A stretch of DNA of 64,000 bases from Flavobacteriales bacterium (GTDB lineage Bacteria; Bacteroidota; Bacteroidia; Flavobacteriales_F; PHOS-HE28): positions 248,001 to 312,000 of the forward strand of contig JAMLHB010000002.1 in assembly GCA_023957375.1 (NCBI GenBank), written 5' to 3'. Each line of letters starts with the position of its first letter. Within the stretch, counting starts at the first letter, position 1. The notes under the pieces were generated by a model. The model saw only the letters and a program-made list of their open reading frames with translations. It had not been told where the DNA came from and made no database searches. Below, one piece after another: positions 17,360 to 24,291 of this stretch. Made by a program: the position numbers and the translations under genes.

Positions 17360-19930
17360 ATGCGCCGCACGATCACGGTTGCCTTGTTGCTTGTCATTGT
17401 CGGTGCCATCGGCTGGTGGCTCTGGAGCTGGCGCGGCGCCGTGGCGCCCGTGGCCGACCCATGGAATACGGTGTCCGAAGACGCCGTGGCCGTGCTGGAA
17501 GTACCGGCACCGCTTGCGGCATGGGGAAGCTTCACCGGCACCAACCAGTTCTGGGGCGATCTGGAAAGCACCAGCCTGTTCGGCGGGATCAACGGCGTGC
17601 TGGCAAGGCTCTCGGAAGCAGACCCGGCCTTGCGCGGAAAGCAAAAGAAGGAGAAGCCGATGCTCGTCTCCTGGTGCCCCGTGGGAGGCGACAGCCTTTC
17701 GGCAATGATCACCTGGCCCGTAGACCCTACGCCCGAAGCCCTGCTCGCCTTGGGCAACGTGTTGCGCAGCCAGGTGCCGCCCTCTCTTTGGGCGGGCGAC
17801 ATGCTGCCCGTGCAGCCCGACAGCCTACTACCGCCCATGTTCATGGCCTGGGGCAAGGGCCTGTTGCTGCTCTCCACGGATCGTGCCCGGTTGAAGGAAG
17901 CGCTTTCCGGCAACGGCGCCCTGCGGGACCAACTTTTTGCCAAGGCCCGCACCAGCCTCAGTCAAGGCGCGGATGCACACCTCTTAGTAAAGCCCGCTTA
18001 TGCTTCTGTATTGTTGGCGGCGGAAGGGGAAGGCATTTTCCCGCAAGGTGCGCTTATGGACGGTTGGGCTGCCTTGGATGTGCGCCTGCGCCCCGGCGCG
18101 GTGCTGATGAACGGCCTGCTGTTTCCCGCTGGAACCAACCGGGCCGTCACGGCCATTGCGCAACAACAACCCGGCAATTTGGACATCCTCAAGGTGCTGC
18201 CTGCGGATGTATGCCGCCTGCGTGCCTTTCAGGTCACTGATCCAGTGGCCTACGTTTCGGGAGAGCAGGCAGGCACGGAACTCTTCGATGCATACGCAGC
18301 GTGGCTCAACGGCACCATGGGCACTGCGGAAGGGCCGCCCATCGGGGACAGCGTGGGCAACCAGTGGGCGGTGTTCAGCACGGATGACCCCGGAAAAGCC
18401 ATGGCAGCGTTGGCAGAGCGATGCCCGGACGGCGGCTGTGTCACTGCGGAGTACCGTGGGATCATCTTCAAGCGCGTGGCGGATGCCGGAGCCTTGGCCA
18501 TGTTGTTCGGCAAGGACTTTTCCGCATTCCAACAGCCCTGGTGGGCGGTGCTCGGCAACGCGGTGGCCATGTCCAACAGCCCCGCCGGCATGCGAGCCGT
18601 TATTGATGCCTGGACGGACCGCAACTCCTTGGCGCTGGACCCGCGTTCCGGCGATTTTTTCCAACAGTTCGGATCCAGCGCCGTGTACAGCTGGTGGGTG
18701 GATGCCGCCAAGGCGCTGCCTCCGATGAAAGGTCCGTTGGCCAACGCGCGCAATGCAACCGGCGGCGTGCTGCTGCAATTGTCCCCGCGTCCGGACGGCG
18801 CCCTTTCGGCCACCTTCTGCTTCCAGCATGCGCCGGAGGGCAAGCGCGCCGCCGGGGCCCTGTGGAACACCGCCTTGCCAGCACCTGCGGAAGGGCCCGT
18901 GCATTTGGTAAAAGATTACCTCAGCAAGACCCTGCAGGTGCTGGTGCAGGACCGCGACCATCGGATCAGCCTGATCAGCTGCACCGGCAAGCTGCTGTGG
19001 CAGCGCCAATTGGACGGCCCGCTCATGGGCGGCCCCCAGCTGGTGGACCGCTACCGCAACGGCAAGCTGCAGCTGCTCTTCAACACCGCGGGAAAAATCT
19101 ACCTGATCGACAGATTGGGCCGTGACGTGGAAGGCTTCCCACTCGCGCTGAAGGACAGCGCCTGCGCGCCGCTCAGCGTGTTCGACTATGACCGCAACAA
19201 GGATTACCGGATCCTGGTGCCCACCGCGATCGGCACGGTGATGAACATAGGCATCGACGGCAAACCTGTGGCAGGCTGGGTGCTGAAGCGCTTGCCAAGC
19301 CCGGCGTTGGCCGCCGTGGAGCATGCACGGATCAAGGACAAGGACTTCTTGGTGGTGCCGTTGCGGGGCGGGGATGTTGTGGTACTGGACCGGCGCGGCG
19401 AAGTGCGCTATGCGGCCAAACTCCACATGCGGGGCATCGAGCAGTTCATAGGCAGCCGTGATGCCATGTTCATCGGTGACCGCCGGATGATCTGGTCCGA
19501 CAGCGCCGGGGCGGTGCTCAGCGGCACGTTGGACGGCCAGGTGGATACGCTTTCCGCAGCGACCAGCGGAAGGCCCGCCGTGTTCGACCTGGACGGGGAC
19601 GGGCATGACGAGGTGATCCGTGCCACCATCTCCGCCCTCACTGCGGAAGCCGGCGGCAAAGCCCTCTTCCGCACCAGCTATCCCGACGCCCCCGGCGCAA
19701 CGGCGTTCCCCGTGCCCCTGGCCGGGGATGGGGCCGCCGTGGGGGTGGTGCTCCCGGAGCAAGGGCAGATCAGGCTCTACGACAAGGCCGGTGAACTGTG
19801 GCCCGGCTTCCCCCTGGATGGCGTAGTCCCGTTCCAAGTGGCCGACATCAACTTGGACGGGGCGCTTGAAGTAGTCACCGTGGACCGCGACGGCGTGGTG
19901 GGTGTACACGCCTTGCCACCGAAACCGTGA
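17360..19930 (+). CDS. Large N-terminally anchored protein with propeller-like C-terminus, unknown
   Basis: An 856-residue protein with no clear family assignment. An N-terminal membrane anchor (TVALLLVIVGAIGWWLW) is followed by a long extracytoplasmic region. Residues to about 500 resemble DUF3352-type proteins with repeated AVLEVPAPLAAW and LVKPAYASVLLAAEGE-like segments (tentative). From about 530 to the end are repeated beta segments with calcium-loop or FG-GAP-like patterns: VFDYDRNKDYRILVP, VFDLDGDGHDEVI, VADINLDGALEVVTVDRDG. This suggests a beta-propeller in the periplasm or at the surface. The start at 17360 precedes the anchor directly. Single gene between rnhB and fhs. Confidence 0.7.
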   Translation: MRRTITVALLLVIVGAIGWWLWSWRGAVAPVADPWNTVSEDAVAVLEVPAPLAAWGSFTGTNQFWGDLESTSLFGGINGVLARLSEADPALRGKQKKEKPMLVSWCPVGGDSLSAMITWPVDPTPEALLALGNVLRSQVPPSLWAGDMLPVQPDSLLPPMFMAWGKGLLLLSTDRARLKEALSGNGALRDQLFAKARTSLSQGADAHLLVKPAYASVLLAAEGEGIFPQGALMDGWAALDVRLRPGAVLMNGLLFPAGTNRAVTAIAQQQPGNLDILKVLPADVCRLRAFQVTDPVAYVSGEQAGTELFDAYAAWLNGTMGTAEGPPIGDSVGNQWAVFSTDDPGKAMAALAERCPDGGCVTAEYRGIIFKRVADAGALAMLFGKDFSAFQQPWWAVLGNAVAMSNSPAGMRAVIDAWTDRNSLALDPRSGDFFQQFGSSAVYSWWVDAAKALPPMKGPLANARNATGGVLLQLSPRPDGALSATFCFQHAPEGKRAAGALWNTALPAPAEGPVHLVKDYLSKTLQVLVQDRDHRISLISCTGKLLWQRQLDGPLMGGPQLVDRYRNGKLQLLFNTAGKIYLIDRLGRDVEGFPLALKDSACAPLSVFDYDRNKDYRILVPTAIGTVMNIGIDGKPVAGWVLKRLPSPALAAVEHARIKDKDFLVVPLRGGDVVVLDRRGEVRYAAKLHMRGIEQFIGSRDAMFIGDRRMIWSDSAGAVLSGTLDGQVDTLSAATSGRPAVFDLDGDGHDEVIRATISALTAEAGGKALFRTSYPDAPGATAFPVPLAGDGAAVGVVLPEQGQIRLYDKAGELWPGFPLDGVVPFQVADINLDGALEVVTVDRDGVVGVHALPPKP

Positions 19931-19982
19931 TCCCCCCTTGTCCGGTTCTTTTGTTCCTTCGCCCCCAGAATCAATCCCTACC

Positions 19983-21665
19983 ATGGCATTTCCCACCGAC
20001 CTCGAGATCGCCCAGAAGGCCACGCTGCAGCCCATTGCCGCCATCGGCGAAAAACTCGGCATCCCCGCCGACCGCTTGGAGAACTACGGCCGCTACAAGG
20101 CCAAGCTTCCGCTGGACCTGATCGATGAGGGCAAGATCAAGAAGAGCAAGCTGATCCTGATGACCGCCATCTCGCCCACGCCCGCCGGCGAAGGCAAGAC
20201 CACTACCACCGTGGGCTTGGTGGAGGGGCTGAACAAGATCGGCAAAAAGGCCATGGCGGTGCTGCGCGAACCCTCCCTCGGCCCCGTGTTCGGCATGAAG
20301 GGCGGCGCCGCAGGCGGCGGGTACGCCCAAGTGGTGCCCATGGAGGACATCAACCTGCACTTCACCGGCGACTTCGCCGCCATCGAGAAAAGCAACAACC
20401 TGCTGGCCGCACTGATCGACAACAACCTGCAGAGCAAAACCCGCAACCTGCAGATCGATGCCCGCACCATCGCCTGGAAGCGCGTGATGGACATGAACGA
20501 CCGCTCCCTACGCGACATCGTGATCGGCCTCGGAGGAACCGGCAACGGCATTCCGCGCCAGGACGGCTTCAACATCACCGCCGCCAGCGAGGTGATGGCC
20601 ATCCTCTGCTTGGCCACCGGATACGAAGACCTGAAGAAACGCTTGGGCAACATCTTCGTGGGCAACAGCCACAACCCGGACAAGAAGTACATCTACGCCC
20701 GCGACCTCAAAGCCGAAGGCGCCATGGCGCTGCTGCTCAAGGACGCCATCAAGCCCAACCTGGTGCAGACCATGGAAGGCAACCCCGCCATCCTGCACGG
20801 CGGGCCGTTCGCCAACATTGCCCAAGGGGTCAACAGCATCCTCGGCACCAAGATGGGCCTGAGCCTGGCCGATTACGTGGTCACGGAAGCGGGTTTCGGC
20901 GCGGACCTCGGTGCTGAGAAATTCTACGACATCAAGTGCCGCGCTGCGGGCATTGCGCCCCACGCCGCCGTGATCGTGGCCACCATCCGGGCCCTGCGCT
21001 ACCAGGGCGGCGCACCGCTCAAGGAGGTGAACGATGCCTCCGTGGAGCGCGTCACCAAAGGCATGGACAACCTGATGCGCCACATAGAGAACACCGCCAA
21101 ATTCGGCGTGAAGGCCGTGGTGGCCATCAACCATTTCCCCACCGATACCGCCGAGGAGATCAAGGTGGTGCAGGACCTGTGCCGCGCCATGGGCGTGGAA
21201 GCCGTGCTGGCCAAGGGCTTCGCCGAAGGCGGAAAAGGCATGACCGACCTGGCCGAGGCCGTGGTGCGCGTGGTGGAAAAGAATGAAACCAAGTTCCAAC
21301 TGCTCTACGAACTGGAGCAGCCCATCGAGAAAAAGGTGGAGATCATTGCCAAGGAAATCTACCGCGCCAAGGGCGTAAAGTACAGCGAGGCTGCGCGCAC
21401 CATGCTGCGCCGCATCAACAACCTGGGCCTGGACCACCTGCCCGTGTGCATCGCCAAAACACAGTACAGCTTCAGCGACGACCCCACCAAGCTCGGTGCC
21501 GCCAAGGATTTCGAGATCACCGTGAACGACATCGAGATCGCCGCCGGCGCCGGTTTCGTGGTGCCCATCCTCGGCAAAATGATGCGCATGCCCGGCCTGC
21601 CCGAAGCGCCCGCCAGCGACAACATGGACATCGATGCAAAGGGCATGGTGACGGGGCTGAGCTGA
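19983..21665 (+). CDS. fhs: Formate--tetrahydrofolate ligase
   Basis: Fhs makes 10-formyl-THF from formate, THF and ATP. The 560-residue protein has the P-loop-like PTPAGEGKTTTTVGLVEGL, REPSLGPVFGMKGGAAGGGYAQV, DINLHFTGDF, GLGGTGNGIPRQDGFNITAASE and FGADLGAEKFYDIKCR, all typical of the family, and ends in a folate-binding region (GAGFVVPILGKMMRMPGLP). ATG at 19983 is chosen because the family sequence begins just after it. The last ~180 bp of the gene and 27 bp beyond are duplicated 1459 bp downstream. Confidence 0.96.
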   Translation: MAFPTDLEIAQKATLQPIAAIGEKLGIPADRLENYGRYKAKLPLDLIDEGKIKKSKLILMTAISPTPAGEGKTTTTVGLVEGLNKIGKKAMAVLREPSLGPVFGMKGGAAGGGYAQVVPMEDINLHFTGDFAAIEKSNNLLAALIDNNLQSKTRNLQIDARTIAWKRVMDMNDRSLRDIVIGLGGTGNGIPRQDGFNITAASEVMAILCLATGYEDLKKRLGNIFVGNSHNPDKKYIYARDLKAEGAMALLLKDAIKPNLVQTMEGNPAILHGGPFANIAQGVNSILGTKMGLSLADYVVTEAGFGADLGAEKFYDIKCRAAGIAPHAAVIVATIRALRYQGGAPLKEVNDASVERVTKGMDNLMRHIENTAKFGVKAVVAINHFPTDTAEEIKVVQDLCRAMGVEAVLAKGFAEGGKGMTDLAEAVVRVVEKNETKFQLLYELEQPIEKKVEIIAKEIYRAKGVKYSEAARTMLRRINNLGLDHLPVCIAKTQYSFSDDPTKLGAAKDFEITVNDIEIAAGAGFVVPILGKMMRMPGLPEAPASDNMDIDAKGMVTGLS

Positions 21666-21692
21666 GGAAAGCCGCGCGAAGCGCGGACGGCA
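21487..21692 (+). repeat. Direct repeat, left copy (fhs 3' end)
   Basis: Left copy of a 206-bp direct repeat at a constant offset of 1459 bp. It covers the last ~60 codons of fhs plus 27 bp after the stop. Identity is near complete from about 21507 onward; the first 20 bp are more diverged. Confidence 0.9.
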
Positions 21693-21720
21693 ATGCCCAA
21701 TACAGCCACCGCCGCAGGCG

Positions 21721-21763
21721 TGGGTTTTCCAGTGGGGCCCGGAGGGCTCCGCTGGAAAACCCA
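21721..21763 (+). terminator. Strong hairpin after fhs
   Basis: The arms TGGGTTTTCCAG (21721-21732) and CTGGAAAACCCA (21752-21763) are fully complementary and enclose a GC-rich inner stem. There is no T-run. It probably ends or stabilises the fhs transcript. Confidence 0.5.
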
Positions 21764-21820
21764 TGGTTGTGATCTGCTTTCAATTCTTTCCTTTGGGGTA
21801 GGCTGATCCAACACATTTTC

Positions 21821-22015
21821 ATGGCCTGTCGTGCTTTCTTGGGTTTCAATATGCCGTGCTCGCCGGAACTGTATGTGTTCCGCACCACGTTACCGCCCAA
21901 AGAGGCGGAGGAGGGCAAGGTGGCCAAGTGGGAAGAGCTGCCGACCATGGTGGTAAGGGTGAACGGAAACGCCCAGTCCGGCCCGTACTACTTCGAGCGG
22001 TCCATTCCGGCCTAA
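21821..22015 (+). CDS. Short hypothetical ORF before the TA pair
   Basis: A 64-codon frame beginning MACRAFLGFNMPCSPE, with no recognisable domain, signal peptide or membrane segment. It lies inside the segment bracketed by the fhs 3'-end repeats, 25 bp before the antitoxin start, and shows no clear promoter box. It could be a small gene, a decayed fragment or chance. Confidence 0.25.
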   Translation: MACRAFLGFNMPCSPELYVFRTTLPPKEAEEGKVAKWEELPTMVVRVNGNAQSGPYYFERSIPA

Positions 22016-22027
22016 GTTGCAAGCGCC

Positions 22028-22035
22028 TATCTTCG
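22028..22035 (+). promoter_or_regulatory. Promoter -7 box (TATCTTCG), predicted leaderless start
   Basis: TATCTTCG ends 5 nt before the antitoxin ATG at 22041. This supports that start over the in-frame ATG/alternative at 22017. Confidence 0.5.
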
Positions 22036-22040
22036 TGGGC

Positions 22041-22334
22041 ATGAAGGCCAAAGAGAAAGCACCAAGGCGGAGCGTAACCGTTTACGCACGTGTGAGCGAA
22101 AGGGCAAAGACACGTTTGCGCAAGGCCAGCAAACGCAGTTCCCGTTCCATGAGCGAAGAACTCGACTTCATTCTATTGAAGTTCTATGAAGAGGATGCTG
22201 CCCAACCGGCTCCGGGGCTTGGAACGTCATGGGTGGAGAAAAATAGGGGCGTGCTCACAGGAAAGATCCCGAAGGAGGCCTACCAACGCGACGACATGAC
22301 CGGATTTGCCCTCCGGAAATACGCTCGTGCATGA
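22041..22334 (+). CDS. Antitoxin-like protein of a type II TA pair
   Basis: A 97-residue basic protein. RRSVTVYARVSERAKTRL followed by SRSMSEELDFILLKFYEE fits a ribbon-helix-helix DNA-binding N-terminus (strand, helix, helix). The C-terminal part (GVLTGKIPKEAYQRDDMTGFALRK) would bind and mask the toxin. Its stop overlaps the toxin start by ATGA at 22331-22334. RHH antitoxins normally repress their own operon, and the promoter box lies 5 nt upstream. The pair sits between direct repeats of the fhs 3' end, consistent with a mobile cassette. Confidence 0.7.
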   Translation: MKAKEKAPRRSVTVYARVSERAKTRLRKASKRSSRSMSEELDFILLKFYEEDAAQPAPGLGTSWVEKNRGVLTGKIPKEAYQRDDMTGFALRKYARA

Positions 22335-22768
22335 ATGTGTTGATCGATGCGAATATTCCCAGCAACGTTTGGTTGTGGGAAAGCAGGCCCGAGCCTCGTG
22401 AAAGCGCCAAGGTTATGGAGGCCGCTGGAAATGGGGTGATCCAAGGCTATATGACCCCGACACTGTTCCTGTATTCCATGCTCGTTCTCAGCAGTGGAGT
22501 GCGCAATAATGCCTTGGTCAAAGCACATGGTGAAGACCTGTTGAAATGTGTGACCATCATCCCCCAAGGAAAGCGCGTATTCATGGACGGGTTCGAGGCC
22601 GGACTATGGAATGACATTGAAGACTGTTGGCAATACCACGCTGCAAAACGGTTCAAGAATCCCATTGAAGCCATCGTGACCACTGAAGCCGAGCGTTTCA
22701 ATAAGCAGGGAATGGTAGGCATCAAGGCATACACGGCTACCGACTTCGTGAAGAAGTTCCTGAAGTAA
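22331..22768 (+). CDS. PIN-domain toxin (VapC-like RNase)
   Basis: A 145-residue protein with PIN-fold features: the N-terminal strand and first catalytic acid in MNVLIDANIP (Asp6), Glu24 in the following helix, acids in LWNDIEDCWQYHAAKRF (Asp95/Asp98), and IEAIVTTEAERF then GIKAYTATDFVKKF, the usual last strand and helix. PIN toxins cleave RNA in a metal-dependent way. It is translationally coupled to the RHH-like antitoxin upstream. The family assignment rests on this layout; identity to named VapC proteins was not tested. Confidence 0.72.
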   Translation: MNVLIDANIPSNVWLWESRPEPRESAKVMEAAGNGVIQGYMTPTLFLYSMLVLSSGVRNNALVKAHGEDLLKCVTIIPQGKRVFMDGFEAGLWNDIEDCWQYHAAKRFKNPIEAIVTTEAERFNKQGMVGIKAYTATDFVKKFLK

Positions 22769-23151
22769 CCAGGCAATCCGATAGGCAAATTTCTTGGCCC
22801 TTCCGGCCCGCGTCGTTGCGTCGAAATGCCCGCACGGTGCGGCCCTTATCCATTGCATCGCGGGTGTGTTCCGGGCCGCCGGACAGGGCGACAGAACCGC
22901 GCACCATTCCGGCGCATCCGAGCGTTACCAAGGAGACCGATCTCGCCAAGCTGGGCACAGCCACCGATTTCGAGATCACCGTGAACGACATCGAGATCGC
23001 CGCCGGCGCCGGTTTCGTGGTGCCCATCCTCGGCAAAATGATGCGCATGCCCGGCCTGCCCGAAGCGCCCGCCAGCGATGGCATGGACATCGATGCAAAG
23101 GGCGTGGTGACGGGGCTGAGCTGAGGAAAGCCGCGCGGAGCGCGTACGGCA
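22769..23151 (+). pseudogene. fhs 3'-end fragment (right copy of direct repeat)
   Basis: Positions 22946-23151 repeat 21487-21692. The translation contains the Fhs C-terminus from DFEITVNDIEIAAGAGF to MVTGLS-like VVTGLS and the stop, with a few changes (for example DGMDIDAKGV for DNMDIDAKGM). No Fhs sequence is present upstream of 22946, so this is only a C-terminal fragment. Positions 22769-22945 show no gene I can recognise. Confidence 0.85.
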
Positions 23152-23247
23152 CGGCCTATATGCCTCTCCCAGGTCTGCAAGGCGGGTTGAGGTTCAATGG
23201 CCTACGCTGCAACCGATTCGTTCCGTGTTCCCATCGGACCCCAACCC

Positions 23248-23284
23248 GGCTTGCAGGTCAAGATCTTTGGTGTGCTGTGATACC
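23248..23284 (+). CRISPR. Solitary decayed copy of the type II-C repeat
   Basis: These 37 nt match positions 10-46 of the 46-nt array repeat with three substitutions (GGCTTG for GGCTTT and TTTGGTGTG for TTTGACGTG). The first nine bases are lost. The orientation is the same as the array, which begins about 1 kb further on. It is followed by ACAGG, the same five bases that follow the last array repeat at 28816. Confidence 0.8.
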
Positions 23285-23331
23285 ACAGGAGGTATTGGCC
23301 ACGCCCGCGCATGAAGCGGTTGCCTGCTGAA

Positions 23332-23339
23332 TACCTTTC
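23332..23339 (+). promoter_or_regulatory. Promoter -7-like box (TACCTTTC), predicted leaderless start of fic
   Basis: TACCTTTC lies 4 nt before the ATG at 23344. It differs from TAnnTTTG only at the last base. Confidence 0.35.
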
Positions 23340-23343
23340 ACCC

Positions 23344-24138
23344 ATGAAATTGCTTACGCCGAAATACCTGCCCGGTTATCGCAAACGTTTGCCAAGCCGT
23401 CTTGCCGCGCATTGGACCCAAAGCACGGTTCAAGAAGATCGCGACCCGGTGGCGCTGATCATTGAGGGCGCGGTAAGCAGTAGCCAAATTGAAGGGAGCA
23501 AAGTGACCATGGGCGAGTACACGCGTGCCATGCTTGTAAGCGGGGGCGAGCCTCGAAAAAGAAACATCCGGGAAGTTTACGACCTGGTGGAGGCTTACCG
23601 CACCGCGAAACGGCGCAAGATCACGGAAACCAACCTGCTTGCGGTGCATGGCCGATTGGCCAAAACACTTTTGGCGGATTCAAACGACGTTGGGGCATAC
23701 CGGACCAAAGGCATCCGGGTGGGCAGTTTTTGGGAAACCGTCTACGTCGGGCCCTTCGCCACGCAGGTGAAAGGATTGATGCAACAGTTGATGGAAGAAG
23801 TTGAGGATTTGCAGGCTCGTAACCTATCGTTGACCGAGGCGCTGTATTACGCGGCATTGCTGCATCTTCGCTTTGTGCAGGTGCATCCCTTCGCGGATGG
23901 GAACGGGCGCACGGCCAGGCTCCTTGAAAAATGGTTCCTGGCAGGTGCCATGGGCCGCAGCGCATGGCATCTAAGAAGCGAACTCTACTACCGCCTGAAT
24001 CTTTCGGCGTATTATGAAGCGCTGAAGATGGGCCGGACATGGCCGCTCATTAACCTGGATAAATGCCTGCCTTTCCTGCTCCAATTGCCAAATGCAGTGA
24101 TGATGCCACCATCCACGGGATTGATCGAACATCAATAA
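23344..24138 (+). CDS. Fic family protein with N-terminal inhibitory motif
   Basis: Fic proteins usually transfer AMP, or another nucleotide, to Tyr, Thr or Ser of a target. The 264-residue protein has the full active motif HPFADGNGRTAR (His181) and an upstream S46-x3-E50-G51 motif (SSQIEG), which is the class II inhibitory helix pattern in which Glu50 would block ATP binding. The N-terminal helices and C-terminal region are typical of stand-alone Bacteroidota Fic proteins. The ATG at 23344 is favoured over 23311 by the promoter box. It lies between a decayed CRISPR repeat and the array. No partner gene is adjacent; its target is unknown. Confidence 0.88.
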   Translation: MKLLTPKYLPGYRKRLPSRLAAHWTQSTVQEDRDPVALIIEGAVSSSQIEGSKVTMGEYTRAMLVSGGEPRKRNIREVYDLVEAYRTAKRRKITETNLLAVHGRLAKTLLADSNDVGAYRTKGIRVGSFWETVYVGPFATQVKGLMQQLMEEVEDLQARNLSLTEALYYAALLHLRFVQVHPFADGNGRTARLLEKWFLAGAMGRSAWHLRSELYYRLNLSAYYEALKMGRTWPLINLDKCLPFLLQLPNAVMMPPSTGLIEHQ

Positions 24139-24193
24139 GAGCCGCCACATGTGAACGGAACTCCGTCCAGTACGGGGTTTGGGCACTTATTTA

Positions 24194-24290
24194 GTTTCAA
24201 TCCGCGCCCGGCACCTAAATGCCGAGCGACGGCCACCACAAGCACCAAGTAGGCCAGAAAGTAGTTTCAATCCGCGCCCCGGCGGTGTTC
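24194..24290 (-). CRISPR. Relic of a class 1-like CRISPR array
   Basis: A 37-nt unit at 24194-24230 begins GTTTCAATCCGCGCCC and ends GAGCGAC, with inner arms GGCA and TGCC around CCTAAA. Read on the minus strand it begins GTCGCTCGGC and ends GCGGATTGAAAC, the classic look of type I/III repeats with a central stem-loop. A 33-nt spacer-like segment follows (24231-24263), then a second copy beginning GTTTCAATCCGCGCCC at 24264. That copy loses identity after 16 nt and runs into the first II-C repeat at 24292. No class 1 cas gene is in the window. Confidence 0.7.
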
Positions 24291-24291
24291 T

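Larger units (their letters stand above)
23152..23343 (+). other. Intergenic region with decayed repeat
   Basis: There is no gene in this stretch. It holds a decayed CRISPR repeat at 23248-23284 and the fic promoter region. Confidence 0.5.

Noticed and set aside
17984..20062. 692-codon minus-strand frame opposite the anchored protein and fhs
   Set aside because: It is a shadow of two supported plus-strand genes, with no domain and no start signal.
22794..23330. 178-codon plus-strand frame across the right fhs copy
   Set aside because: It reads the fhs fragment in a different frame and continues into non-coding sequence. Not a gene.
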